Shown piece by piece: positions 8,761 through 16,568 of a stretch of DNA of 25,728 bases. The notes below the pieces were generated by a model that was given only the letters and a program-made list of their open reading frames with translations, had not been told where the DNA came from and did not search any database. Every line of letters starts with the position of its first letter. The first letter of the stretch is position 1. Source of the stretch: CAYSAA01 sp964428905 (GTDB lineage Bacteria; Atribacterota; Phoenicimicrobiia; Phoenicimicrobiales; Stramentimicrobiaceae); assembly GCA_964428905.1 (NCBI GenBank), contig CAYSAA010000159.1, positions 1-25,728 on the forward strand, in the 5' to 3' direction. The translations under genes and the position numbers were made by a program.

Positions 8761-8985
8761 ATGCCAACATGGTTGATGTTGATACAAATTGCTATAGGTG
8801 TAGCGCTTATAGCCGTTGTCTTGTTTCAATCCAGGAAAACTGGTCAAGGTGGTGGAATTTTTGGTGGCGGGACATTTGCCGATCACCGAGGTAGAAAAGG
8901 TAAAGAGGTGCTTTTACTGAAAGTAACGACCGCAATTGCGGTTTTATTTATGATTTCTTCCATCATGATTAGTATCTATAGATAA
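8761..8985 (+). CDS. secG: Preprotein translocase subunit SecG
   Basis: Small membrane partner of SecYE that helps SecA-driven protein export. It has 74 residues with the family layout. One transmembrane helix (about 4-22) ends in VVLFQSRK, a Gly-rich cytoplasmic loop follows (GQGGGIFGGGTF), and a second helix spans about 51-71. AAAGGGGAGG precedes the ATG. In many Firmicutes secG follows the glycolytic block and precedes rnr/smpB. Here it is followed by a nicotinate phosphoribosyltransferase. Confidence 0.93.
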   Translation: MPTWLMLIQIAIGVALIAVVLFQSRKTGQGGGIFGGGTFADHRGRKGKEVLLLKVTTAIAVLFMISSIMISIYR

Positions 8986-9001
8986 GGGGATAAATAATGT
9001 A

Positions 9002-10039
9002 ATGGAGCAATATATTCATTCTATTGATGCAATAAAGCGTTATAAAGTTGACCCTGAAAGAAAGTTTTTTTCTGCTAATCATGATGAAATTGAAAAAGGA
9101 TTGACTACTGATGTTTATTTTATAAGGGCTATGGAAATCCTTGCATATTTAAAACTGGATAGTACTGAGGTTACTGCTGAAATATTTGCCAGGGAAAAAG
9201 GTATTTTTGCCGGTGTTCAGGAAACATATAATCTTCTGAAAGATAAAAAGATTGAACTCTGGTCGATTCAAGAGGGAGATTCCTTCCAACCTAAAGAAAC
9301 GGTGATGAGAATAAAAGGGCCTTACAATGAATTTGGGGTTTTTGAAACGGTAGTTTTAGGAATATTAGCCAGTAGTTCTGCCTGGGCTACGGCAGCCAGA
9401 GTATGTCATGATCTAGCTCGTGGTAAAAAGATTATATGTTTTGGCTCGAGACATATTCATCCAGCTGTTGCACCGGTTATGGAAAGAGCTGCAATTATTG
9501 GTGGTGTCGATGGAGCAAGTTGCATTCTGGGAGCCAAATTGATGGGTCTGGAACCCCAGGGAACAATCCCACATACTGTGATTATTATTTCCGGGGACAC
9601 AGTGAAGGCAGCGAAGGCCTATCATGCTTGTTCTGGCCAGGATGTTCCCAGGGTTATTTTAATTGACACATTTAAGGATGAGGCAGAAGAGTCAATCAGG
9701 GTGGCTAATGCATTAGGTAAGGATCTATTAGGTGTTCGCCTTGACACACCAAGTGAAAGAGGTGGCGTTTCCCCTGATCTGGTTAAAGAAGTGAGAGCTC
9801 GATTGGATCAGGCTGGTTTTCCCAATGTTCAGATTTTTGTTTCTGGCGGTGTAACTCCCGAGAGGATTGATTTACTCAGCGCCGAAGCAGTTGACGCCTT
9901 TGGTGTAGGAAGTTTTATTAGTAATGCATCCCCCATCGATATGACTCTTGACATTAAGGAAGTAGAAGGAAAACCAATGGCTAAAAGAGGAAGAATTCCG
10001 GGCAAGATTGAGAATAAAAAATTAGTTAAATTAATTTAA
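9002..10039 (+). CDS. pncB: Nicotinate phosphoribosyltransferase
   Basis: Converts nicotinate plus PRPP to nicotinate mononucleotide in NAD salvage (Preiss-Handler pathway). It has 345 residues, the shorter form typical of archaea, Thermotogales and clostridia. The conserved FGSRHIHPAVAP (around 143-154, the family His region), GGVDGASC, PHTVIIISGD and the C-terminal phosphate-binding barrel segment VFVSGGVTPERI are present. Related nadC is excluded by the RHIHP block and by the N-terminal ANHDEIEKGLTTDVYF segment. The ribosome binding site AAGGGGA is spaced for an ATG at 8997 that is followed at once by TAA. The real ATG overlaps that stop by one base. Confidence 0.88.
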   Translation: MEQYIHSIDAIKRYKVDPERKFFSANHDEIEKGLTTDVYFIRAMEILAYLKLDSTEVTAEIFAREKGIFAGVQETYNLLKDKKIELWSIQEGDSFQPKETVMRIKGPYNEFGVFETVVLGILASSSAWATAARVCHDLARGKKIICFGSRHIHPAVAPVMERAAIIGGVDGASCILGAKLMGLEPQGTIPHTVIIISGDTVKAAKAYHACSGQDVPRVILIDTFKDEAEESIRVANALGKDLLGVRLDTPSERGGVSPDLVKEVRARLDQAGFPNVQIFVSGGVTPERIDLLSAEAVDAFGVGSFISNASPIDMTLDIKEVEGKPMAKRGRIPGKIENKKLVKLI

Positions 10040-10412
10040 TATAGTATTGAGTATCGAGTATATAGTATCGAGTGAATGTGGGAGTAATTGAAAGTAATTA
10101 AGAAATGGGATTATCAGGATTAACTTTTTAGAAGAAATCATTTTCAGGCCCTTATAGCTAGTTAATTTCTGTGAATGTGGAGTAGTAAGAAAAAAGCGGT
10201 AGTTCTTGGACAAAGATTCTGGGAATAATTCTTAGGTAAAATTCAAAATTTTAGATAAATGATAGGATTCATTTATAATTGCAAATTTATAGTATTAGAT
10301 ATTGTGTATATTAAATATTTTTTCGTCTTTATTTATTTTGTTTTTTTACTCTATACACAATACGCACGACATGATACTGATTTTAGACTCAATACTCGAT
10401 ACTAAAAAAAAT
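10040..10412. repeat. Non-coding region with repeated AGTATYGAGTAT words in opposite orientations
   Basis: No gene is visible in these 373 bp. The left edge (10042-10073) contains AGTATTGAGTATCGAGT and a second AGTATCGAGT. The right edge (10388-10403) contains the reverse complement type ACTCAATACTCGATACT. A degenerate copy (AGTATTAGATATTGTGTAT) lies at 10291-10309, and a reverse one (CTCTATACACAATAC) at 10350-10364. GTGAATGTGG also occurs twice (10073, 10171). The ends resemble imperfect terminal inverted repeats of a miniature element about 360 bp long abutting tRNA-Leu. No transposase and no clear target-site duplication are seen. Confidence 0.5.
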
Positions 10413-10500
10413 GCCGGGATGGCGGAATAGGTAGACGCGCCAGCTTGAGGGGCTGGTGGGCAAATCGCTTGTGGGGGTTCAAATCCCCCTCCCGGCACCA
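10413..10500 (+). tRNA. tRNA-Leu, anticodon GAG
   Basis: Class II tRNA with acceptor stem GCCGGGA (10413-10419) pairing with TCCCGGC (10490-10496), discriminator A and encoded CCA at 10498-10500. The anticodon stem CCAGC/GCTGG holds loop TTGAGGG, and the anticodon at 10447-10449 is GAG (reads CUC/CUU). A long variable arm and the T loop GTTCAAATC are present. Confidence 0.96.
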
Positions 10501-10656
10501 CAATTGTCACTTTCTGTTACTATCTATATATATTTTGTATACATATGGATAAAAATCCTCTGGTATATAAGAAGTAATCTTAGTCGTTTTTTTATAATTG
10601 AAAATGTATTTTTTATTTTAAATTTTAAGTTTTTCAAAAGAGAAATATCTAGCAAA

Positions 10657-11016
10657 ATGCATGAAAGATCAATTGCCAAAAATTTATTACATATCGTATT
10701 AGATAAAGTAAAAAATTATGATAAAAAAGATAAGGTAGAGTTGATACGTATTGTTGTTGGTGAATTTACTATGATTCAAGAAGAGCTATTAGTTTCTGCT
10801 TTTTACCAGCTATCAGAATCAACAGTAGCAGAGGGAGCTAAAATTGAGATTATCCATACCCACTTAAGGGGAAAGTGCCAGGAATGTGGGAAGGAATTTA
10901 TGCTGAACAAAGATGCATTCAGGTGTCCTTTTTGTGATAGCGGGGCTATTCAAATTATTTCCGGAAATGAATTATTTATTCAGGATATTGAGATAAACAA
11001 CAATAATTCTTACTGA
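10657..11016 (+). CDS. hypA: HypA hydrogenase nickel-insertion protein
   Basis: HypA delivers nickel, with HypB, to the large subunit of [NiFe]-hydrogenases. The 119-residue protein starts MHE, so the Ni-binding His2 is present, and has a zinc site of two CxxC pairs (Cys74/77 and Cys90/93: KCQECG and RCPFCD). Starting at 10657 gives exactly the family N terminus. A longer in-frame reading back to 10456 would run through tRNA-Leu and is rejected. It stands directly ahead of the Mbh hydrogenase operon, its likely client. hypB-F are not in the window. No strong ribosome binding site is seen. Confidence 0.93.
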   Translation: MHERSIAKNLLHIVLDKVKNYDKKDKVELIRIVVGEFTMIQEELLVSAFYQLSESTVAEGAKIEIIHTHLRGKCQECGKEFMLNKDAFRCPFCDSGAIQIISGNELFIQDIEINNNNSY

Positions 11017-11021
11017 ATAAA

Positions 11022-11051
11022 TTGCATCTGTTAATTAAAATGTGGTATACT
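11022..11051 (+). promoter_or_regulatory. Probable extended -10 promoter for the mbh operon
   Basis: TGG-TATACT (11043-11051) is an extended -10. TTGCAT (11022-11027) lies 18 bp upstream of TATACT as a weak -35. Start of transcription would be near 11058, some 75 nt before mbhA. An inverted repeat CTGAT/ATCAG (11056-11060, 11072-11076) follows and might be an operator. Confidence 0.5.
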
Positions 11052-11133
11052 TTTGCTGATATTTTTAAATGATCAGTAACAATGTAAAAAATTTACCAAA
11101 GAGAGAAATAAAAACTTGAAGTGAGGTGAAGCG

Positions 11134-11643
11134 ATGATTGGTTTTATCGTCAGTTTTATATTGAGTTTTGTAGCGTATTTATTTTTAACTGCCAATCAGG
11201 GAGATATTTTAGGTTTGTGGAGTCAATATGAAATGATTTTTGCTGTAATTGTTTCTTTGATTGTGGCCATGATTTCGACAAAAGTCTTGTTTCAGAAAAA
11301 ACATTACCGTTTACTTAATCCAGTAAGATGGATTATTTTTTTGTCCTATCTGGTTGGCCCTTTTTTTATTGCTATGGCTAAGGCTAATATTGATGTTGCC
11401 TATAGAGTCATAACCGGTAAAATTAAACCTGGTATTGTCAAAATATCTCCTAATTTGAAAAGCGATGCAGCTGTCACCTTATTGGCAAACTCAATTACCT
11501 TAACACCTGGAACATTAAGTGTAGATATTGATGAAAACAACAATGATCTCTACATACATTGGATCAATGTTACGAATCTTAAACCCAATATAGAAGATAT
11601 TTGTGGTAGTTTCCCAAACTGGGTCAGGAGGATTGCAGAATGA
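11134..11643 (+). CDS. mbhA: Membrane-bound hydrogenase subunit A (MrpE/MnhE-like)
   Basis: First gene of the Mbh operon and homologue of the Mrp Na+/H+ antiporter subunit E. It has 169 residues with three N-terminal hydrophobic segments (about 1-18, 27-48, 65-85) and a soluble C-terminal domain carrying the family signature ANSITLTPGTLSVDID. In the Pyrococcus Mbh structure the A-B-C group helps build the cation path of the membrane arm. GAAGTGAGGTGAAG precedes the ATG. Its stop overlaps the next start as ATGA, implying translational coupling. Confidence 0.9.
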   Translation: MIGFIVSFILSFVAYLFLTANQGDILGLWSQYEMIFAVIVSLIVAMISTKVLFQKKHYRLLNPVRWIIFLSYLVGPFFIAMAKANIDVAYRVITGKIKPGIVKISPNLKSDAAVTLLANSITLTPGTLSVDIDENNNDLYIHWINVTNLKPNIEDICGSFPNWVRRIAE

Positions 11644-11915
11644 CTCAATTATTTACTATTTTTCTAATCCCAGCCGTATTATTATTGTTGTTCATGTTGA
11701 TTTCTTTATTTCGTCTTGTTTTAGGGCCAACAGTACCAGATCGTGTAGTGGCTCTGGATACCATCAATACATTGATCATTGCCGGAATGATATTGTTTGG
11801 TGCTGCATCAGAAGAAGTGATATATATTGATGTTGCAATTGTATATGCCTTATTGTCATATATTGCCACACTATATATTGCAAAACATATGGAGAGGAGG
11901 GCGAAAGATAAGTGA
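11640..11915 (+). CDS. mbhB: Membrane-bound hydrogenase subunit B (MrpF-like)
   Basis: A 91-residue protein with three transmembrane helices, homologous to MrpF/MnhF. The conserved RLVLGPTVPDRVVALDTIN follows helix 1, the family's most constant stretch. It is part of the ion-translocating arm. It overlaps mbhA by 4 bp, and its stop overlaps the GTG of the next gene (GTGA). Confidence 0.9.
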   Translation: MTQLFTIFLIPAVLLLLFMLISLFRLVLGPTVPDRVVALDTINTLIIAGMILFGAASEEVIYIDVAIVYALLSYIATLYIAKHMERRAKDK

Positions 11916-12274
11916 CAGTTTTATCTATTGTATTATTTTTATTTCTGATCATCGGAATATTTTTTAATGGATTAGGTTCCATTGGACTTATGAGATTTCC
12001 GGACGTTTATACGAGATTGCACGCTGCTACAAAATGCACTACTTTTGGGTCTATATTTACCTCATTGGCGGTTATCATTTTTGGGTTTTATTTTTGGAAA
12101 GTAAGTGGTGACTCAAAGTACGGTGTTCTGGCATTACATACAATTGTAGCTTTAGGTTGTTTGATTATAACCAATCCTACTGGAGCCCATGCAATTGCCC
12201 GGGCTGCTCACCGCAGTGGTGTCATGCCCAAACAGGCAGTAATCGATGAGTTAAAGGAGGCAAACTTAAAATGA
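11912..12274 (+). CDS. mbhC: Membrane-bound hydrogenase subunit C (MrpG-like)
   Basis: A 120-residue MrpG/MnhG homologue with three hydrophobic helices and the signature GSIGLMRFPDVYTRLHAATKC. It begins at GTG 11912, preceded by GGAGAGGAGGG and coupled to mbhB by a 4-bp overlap. The C-terminal extension (TNPTGAHAIARAAHRSGV) is typical for the subfamily. It acts with A, B and D-H in moving Na+/H+. Confidence 0.9.
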   Translation: MTVLSIVLFLFLIIGIFFNGLGSIGLMRFPDVYTRLHAATKCTTFGSIFTSLAVIIFGFYFWKVSGDSKYGVLALHTIVALGCLIITNPTGAHAIARAAHRSGVMPKQAVIDELKEANLK

Positions 12275-12513
12275 GTTTATTGGTAAGTTTGGCCCACATT
12301 GCTGTGTTGGTGATTATGATCATTGCGGCATTTTTAGCAGTTATTTTTAAAGATCTATTACCTGCAGTTATTGCTCTAGCGGTTGTTAGTTTATTGCTTT
12401 CACTGGAATTTTATTTATTGCATGCACCGGATGTAGCGATTGCAGAGGCTGGCATTGGGGCAGCTTTAACTATGGCAATTTATATTTTTGCGATTCGAGC
12501 AACCAGAAAGTGA
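12271..12513 (+). CDS. mbhD: Membrane-bound hydrogenase subunit D (DUF4040)
   Basis: An 80-residue three-helix protein of the DUF4040 (MbhD) family, equivalent to the last helices of MrpA in canonical Mrp antiporters. The diagnostic LHAPDVAIAEAGIGAAL is at about residues 50-66. The intramembrane acidic residues there (Asp54, Glu59) are candidates for ion coupling. It overlaps mbhC by 4 bp. Confidence 0.9.
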   Translation: MSLLVSLAHIAVLVIMIIAAFLAVIFKDLLPAVIALAVVSLLLSLEFYLLHAPDVAIAEAGIGAALTMAIYIFAIRATRK

Positions 12514-12524
12514 GGGGTGAGATA

Positions 12525-12791
12525 ATGAAAAAATCAATTTTTGCTATAGCCTTAGTTTTTTTTGTAGCTTTTATGATTGTAACAGCTTTAAGCATGAGGC
12601 TTTTTGGAGAGCCAACTGTTAGCGAAATGGATGATTATTATATTCAGAATGCCCAAGCTGAAACTGGAGCTAATAATGTGGTAACCACTATTGTTTTTGA
12701 TTATCGGGGTTTTGATACCTTGGGAGAAGCTACAGTTTTGTTTACTGCAGTTATAGGAATTACGGCATTGTTTAGGGAGGTAGCTAAATGA
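12525..12791 (+). CDS. mbhE: Membrane-bound hydrogenase subunit E
   Basis: An 88-residue MbhE homologue with an N-terminal helix (about 4-24), a polar central loop, and YRGFDTLGEATVLFTAVIGI leading into the second helix, as in the C-terminal part of MrpA/MrpB. The ATG at 12525 has GAGGGGTGAG ahead of it. An in-frame GTG at 12510 would overlap the mbhD stop like its neighbours but has no ribosome binding site. It is coupled to mbhF by an ATGA overlap. Confidence 0.87.
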   Translation: MKKSIFAIALVFFVAFMIVTALSMRLFGEPTVSEMDDYYIQNAQAETGANNVVTTIVFDYRGFDTLGEATVLFTAVIGITALFREVAK

Positions 12792-13267
12792 AAAAGGAGA
12801 TGTCTCGCATTGTTAGAACAGTAACCACTCTGATTTACGGATTTATCATTGTTTATGGGTTTTATGTCATTGTACATGGTCACCTAACCCCCGGGGGAGG
12901 TTTTCAGGGTGGTGCAATTGCTGCGTCAGCATTTGCTTTATTGGTGGTAACTTATGGTGACCAGGGAGTTAAGGACTTTTTACAAAAAGATATTCTTTCT
13001 CTGGTTGAGAGTACCGGACTTGTTCTCTTTATTGCCTTTGCCTTTTTTGGTCTGGGTGTAACTTTCTTTTATAATTTTATGGCAAATAGTGGAGGACTGT
13101 TTGGTAATTCAGCCATTATTGGTGTTAACCCAGGTGACCTGAATACAGGTGGTACCATACCGATCATGAATATTGCGGTTGGCTTAGAAGTCTTAGCAGC
13201 ATTGGGAGTCATTATCCTTACCATGTCTGCAGGATCAGAAATTACAAAGAAGAAGGAGAATTTGTAA
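12788..13267 (+). CDS. mbhF: Membrane-bound hydrogenase subunit F (MrpB/MnhB-like)
   Basis: A 159-residue MnhB-family protein with four hydrophobic segments and the hallmark loop HGHLTPGGGFQGGAIAA after helix 1. The GTIPIMNIAVGLEV segment is also conserved. It belongs to the Mrp-like membrane arm. GGGAGGT upstream supports the ATG at 12788, which overlaps the mbhE stop. Confidence 0.92.
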   Translation: MKKEMSRIVRTVTTLIYGFIIVYGFYVIVHGHLTPGGGFQGGAIAASAFALLVVTYGDQGVKDFLQKDILSLVESTGLVLFIAFAFFGLGVTFFYNFMANSGGLFGNSAIIGVNPGDLNTGGTIPIMNIAVGLEVLAALGVIILTMSAGSEITKKKENL

Positions 13268-13268
13268 T

Positions 13269-13616
13269 ATGATTGGTAATTTTCCTTATATAGCAGTGGT
13301 AATTTTGATAGGATTGGGTGTTTATACCTTGATATTTAAGAAAAATCTGATCAAAATTGCCATAGGCATAACATTGATAGAGAGTGGCGCTAATTTATTT
13401 CTCATTACCCTGGGATATAGGAAGGGATCTGTGGCACCAATATATACACAGGCTCCTGAGGGAATAAATATGGTTTTACCAACTCCCCAGGCCTTAACCC
13501 TGACTAGTATTGTTATTGGTGTAGCAACGACTGCTCTGATTCTTTCTATTGCTATGATTATTTACAAAAAATACGGAACCTTAAATACCGATGAAGTGAG
13601 GAGGTTAAAAGAATGA
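13269..13616 (+). CDS. mbhG: Membrane-bound hydrogenase subunit G (MrpC/NuoK-like)
   Basis: A 115-residue, three-helix homologue of MrpC and of NuoK of complex I. IGITLIESGANLFLI carries the intramembrane Glu conserved in NuoK. ALTLTSIVIGVATTAL is the C-terminal helix signature, where NuoK/MrpC have ALVLTAIVI. It begins 1 bp after the mbhF stop and overlaps mbhH by 4 bp. Confidence 0.93.
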   Translation: MIGNFPYIAVVILIGLGVYTLIFKKNLIKIAIGITLIESGANLFLITLGYRKGSVAPIYTQAPEGINMVLPTPQALTLTSIVIGVATTALILSIAMIIYKKYGTLNTDEVRRLKE

Positions 13617-15181
13617 GCAGTATTTTGGAACATGCTCCTGCCTTAGTGATGGCTTTGCCTCTATTGGCGGCTTTTTTAGTGCCTGTTATAGGTCGTTTGA
13701 ATCGTAAGGCACTTGGCTGGTTTGTATCAATTGTATTGGGCTTAACACTGTTAATCACCTTGTTTATGGCTAGTCAGATCCTTACTGTCGGTCCAATGAT
13801 TTATGTTTTTGGCGGAAGTGAAGCAGGATTAACACTGCCTTCCGGTTATACTGTGCCCATTCGAATTATTTTTCATATTGACGGTATGGGAATTTTTATG
13901 GGATTAATTACTGCTGTTGTTTCTTTCCTGGGGGCTATCTATTCTCTGTCCTTTATGCAGGAACATAGCGGATTGGAAAAGTATTATGCTCTTTTACTCT
14001 TACTAGCTACTGGTATGTTCGGCATGGAATTTACGGGTGACATCTTTAACTTTTTTGTCTTCTTGGAAATTGCTTCTATTGCCTCCGTTGCCCTAATTGC
14101 TTTCAGAAGTAACCTTTCTGGTGAACCGGCTGAAGCAGGTTTTAAATATATGGTTGTAAGTTCAATCTCTGCCTTGATGGTTTTGTTTGCAGTCGGCTTA
14201 TTTTATGGTCAGTATGATGTTTTAAATATGGCAACAATTGCCAGTGTTATGCAATTTACACAGTTGGATAAAATTGCACTTATTCTTCTGGTAACTGTTC
14301 TGGCCATGAAAGCAGGATCGGTGCCTATGCATATGTGGACACCTGACGCTTATTCTGAAGCTCCTGCAGCTATTACCATGATTCTGGTGGCTGCTAGTCA
14401 GGCTAGTCTGTATGCTCTATTTAGAGTTTCCTTTTCTCTTTATAATATTACTCTAAATACTGTTACCATTGGTTGGATTATTATTATATTTGGTGTTCTG
14501 TCAATGTTTATTGGTGTTACCATGGCCATTATTCAGAAAGACATTAAACGGCTGATGGCTTATCATGCTATTTCCCAGACCGGTTATATGCTTTTAGGGG
14601 TTGGGGTAGGTTTGGCTGTCTTGGCGAATCCTTTAGCTCTGGAAAATTTTGGTATTAAAGCTATGGAGGGTGGTATTTTTCATATAATGAATCATGCCAT
14701 GTACAAGGGCTTGTTATTTTTAACAGCCGGAGCCCTATTTTATAGAACAGGCACCAGAGATTTAAACAAAATGGGTGGGCTGGCTAACAATATGGTCTAT
14801 ACAACAATATTCTTCATTATTGGGGCGGCAGCCATTGCAGGTTTACCACCCTTTAATGGTTTTGCTTCAAAGCTGATTATATATGAGTCAGTATATCAAT
14901 TTAACCCATTATTGTCGATTATTGCCATGTTAGTCAGTATCTTAACACTGGCTTCTTTTGTAAAGGTTTTTCATAGCGCATTTTTAGGTCCAAAACTTGA
15001 GCAGTATAAAGATGTAAAGGAAGTTCCGAGGAGTATGGTTTTTGCAATGGCTACCCTGGCCTGTATTATTGTGCTTTTCGGTTTATTTCCCGATGTGATT
15101 GTTACACATTTAGTTCACCCGGCAGTCATGGCTTTGATCCATCAAACAGATTATACTGCAGCGATATTGGGAGGGATGTAA
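13613..15181 (+). CDS. mbhH: Membrane-bound hydrogenase subunit H (MrpD/NuoN-like antiporter)
   Basis: The large antiporter-like subunit of Mbh: 522 residues and about 14 transmembrane helices. The two key charged sites of the NuoL/M/N family are visible: Glu in the FNFFVFLEIASIASVALIAF helix and Lys in LAMKAGSVPMHMWTPDAY. A further conserved block is IIQKDIKRLMAYHAISQTGYM, with helix-breaking loops. In Pyrococcus this subunit is thought to couple H2 production to ion pumping. It overlaps mbhG by ATGA and is followed by mbhI after 4 bp. Confidence 0.95.
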   Translation: MSSILEHAPALVMALPLLAAFLVPVIGRLNRKALGWFVSIVLGLTLLITLFMASQILTVGPMIYVFGGSEAGLTLPSGYTVPIRIIFHIDGMGIFMGLITAVVSFLGAIYSLSFMQEHSGLEKYYALLLLLATGMFGMEFTGDIFNFFVFLEIASIASVALIAFRSNLSGEPAEAGFKYMVVSSISALMVLFAVGLFYGQYDVLNMATIASVMQFTQLDKIALILLVTVLAMKAGSVPMHMWTPDAYSEAPAAITMILVAASQASLYALFRVSFSLYNITLNTVTIGWIIIIFGVLSMFIGVTMAIIQKDIKRLMAYHAISQTGYMLLGVGVGLAVLANPLALENFGIKAMEGGIFHIMNHAMYKGLLFLTAGALFYRTGTRDLNKMGGLANNMVYTTIFFIIGAAAIAGLPPFNGFASKLIIYESVYQFNPLLSIIAMLVSILTLASFVKVFHSAFLGPKLEQYKDVKEVPRSMVFAMATLACIIVLFGLFPDVIVTHLVHPAVMALIHQTDYTAAILGGM

Positions 15182-15185
15182 TAAT

Positions 15186-15524
15186 ATGATTGGTTTATTG
15201 GAAACAGGAAGTGGTTATTGGAATGCTATTGTCTGGGTAATCATGGTAATTGTTATCGGAATTGTAGTTCTCTGGATAAGAAACCAGGGAGAAGAAAAAT
15301 ATAAGAAAGATACAGACCAAACGAAACCATTTATCTCAGGAAACCCTGAAGTTAGTAAAGAAGACTCTCATGTCAGTGCCAGTCATATCTATTGGGGATT
15401 TACCGAAGCATTGAAGAATTACTATCAACCTTTAGTTAAATTGCATACCGGAAATATTAATGATTATAGTGGATGGATAGTCTTAGTAATGGCTATTATT
15501 TTTGTTATAGTAGGAGTGAGTTAA
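15186..15524 (+). CDS. mbhI: Membrane-bound hydrogenase subunit I (linker subunit)
   Basis: A 112-residue protein with one N-terminal helix (about 12-31), a polar loop with SHIYWGFTEALKNYY, and a second helix at the C terminus. Size, topology and place between the antiporter and hydrogenase modules match MbhI, which joins the two in the Pyrococcus complex. Similarity alone is weak; position makes the call. Confidence 0.85.
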   Translation: MIGLLETGSGYWNAIVWVIMVIVIGIVVLWIRNQGEEKYKKDTDQTKPFISGNPEVSKEDSHVSASHIYWGFTEALKNYYQPLVKLHTGNINDYSGWIVLVMAIIFVIVGVS

Positions 15525-15527
15525 TCA

Positions 15528-15986
15528 ATGAAATTAGATAAATACTTAGATCGATCTTTATGGGTATTCCATTTGAATACAGGTTCATGCAATGGTTGTG
15601 ATATTGAAATTGTCGCACTATTGACCCCTAGATATGATGTGGAAAGATTTGGCATCAAACTGGTTGGGAGTCCCAAGCATGCTGATGTGTTACTGGTTAC
15701 TGGACCGGTTAATAGGAAGATGTTGCCAAGGTTAAAATTAATATATGAACAAACTCCTGATCCCAAGGCCGTAATAGTTGTAGGAACCTGTGGTACGAGT
15801 GGCGGCGTTTTTTATGATTCTTATAATCTTGTCGGTCCTGTTGATAAGCACATTCCCGTTGATGTATATGTACCCGGTTGTCCGATTAGGCCGGAAGCCA
15901 TTATTAACGGAGTATTAAAAGCCTGGCTTAAGCTAGAAAGGTTGAGGAATGCACCTGTGGAAAAAGTGAAAGAGGTTAGTGCTTAG
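15528..15986 (+). CDS. mbhJ: Membrane-bound [NiFe]-hydrogenase small subunit J (NuoB-like)
   Basis: Carries the proximal [4Fe-4S] cluster that passes electrons to the NiFe site. It has 152 residues. Ligands are Cys21 and Cys24 (GSCNGCDIE), Cys88 (VGTCGTSGG) and Cys118 (VPGCPIRPE), the group 4 hydrogenase/NuoB arrangement. There is no Tat signal, as expected for a group 4 enzyme facing the cytoplasm. A 55-bp gap with a promoter-like TGGTATACT separates it from mbhK, the widest gap in the operon. Confidence 0.96.
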   Translation: MKLDKYLDRSLWVFHLNTGSCNGCDIEIVALLTPRYDVERFGIKLVGSPKHADVLLVTGPVNRKMLPRLKLIYEQTPDPKAVIVVGTCGTSGGVFYDSYNLVGPVDKHIPVDVYVPGCPIRPEAIINGVLKAWLKLERLRNAPVEKVKEVSA

Positions 15987-16006
15987 AAAAATCTATTTCA
16001 ATCAAT

Positions 16007-16015
16007 TGGTATACT
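16007..16015 (+). promoter_or_regulatory. Possible internal extended -10 promoter before mbhK
   Basis: TGGTATACT at 16007-16015 is identical to the extended -10 at 11043-11051 ahead of mbhA. It lies in the only sizeable gap inside the operon. No good -35 is seen upstream, so this may be chance in AT-rich DNA. Confidence 0.3.
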
Positions 16016-16041
16016 AATATAGTAAAGGTTTAGGTGATAAT

Positions 16042-16557
16042 ATGGAATATATGAGTCCAAAAAAATTATTATCGTTTCTAAAAAAAGAATTGCAAGAATC
16101 AATGATAGACAGCCGTATTGAAACCAATAAAGCGGGGATTAATCAGGAAGAATTCCATAATATTTGGTTAGAAGTTGAAAAAGATAAATTCAGGGAAACC
16201 GTAAAATTGTTGGCAAGCTTACAATACCCACATATAGCTATTATCGCCGGAAACGATACCGGCGAATCCATTGATTTAATCTATCTTTTCTCAATTTATT
16301 ATGGGGAAAAATTCAAGGAAATATCGGTGAATATTAAAGTAAGTTTAGATAGAAAAAAACCTTCAATCAGCAGTATTACTGACTTGATCCCCGGAGCCCA
16401 GACGACAGAAAGGGAAACCAAAGAAATGTTTGGGGTAGAATTTGTTGGTCTTCCAGACATGCATAATATCTTTTTACCGGAAGATTTCCCAAAAGATATT
16501 TTTCCCTTTCGAAAAGATCAAAAAGGCTTGGACGAGCTTGTTCAAAAGGAAAGTTGA
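16042..16557 (+). CDS. mbhK: Membrane-bound hydrogenase subunit K (NuoC-like)
   Basis: A 171-residue homologue of the complex I 30-kDa subunit, a structural partner of the catalytic pair without cofactor. The conserved block TDLIPGAQTTERETKEMFGVEFVG and the C-terminal LPEDFPKDIFPFRKD match the NuoC signature. The N-terminal 40 residues are a charged helix. TTTAGGTGATAAT precedes the ATG at 16042. Confidence 0.92.
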   Translation: MEYMSPKKLLSFLKKELQESMIDSRIETNKAGINQEEFHNIWLEVEKDKFRETVKLLASLQYPHIAIIAGNDTGESIDLIYLFSIYYGEKFKEISVNIKVSLDRKKPSISSITDLIPGAQTTERETKEMFGVEFVGLPDMHNIFLPEDFPKDIFPFRKDQKGLDELVQKES

Positions 16558-16568
16558 GGTGACAAAAG

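Noticed and set aside
9413..9666. ORFs on both strands inside pncB (about 70 codons)
   Set aside because: They are out-of-frame shadows of a well conserved gene, with no ribosome binding site or domain.
10456..10656. Upstream in-frame extension of hypA by 67 residues
   Set aside because: It would start inside tRNA-Leu, the added residues look like translated A/T-rich DNA, and MHE at 10657 is the conserved HypA N terminus.
11134..15181. Stand-alone Mrp Na+/H+ antiporter operon
   Set aside because: Gene order E-F-G-MbhD-MbhE-B-C-D continues without a break into mbhI-N; canonical mrp begins with a full-length mrpA.
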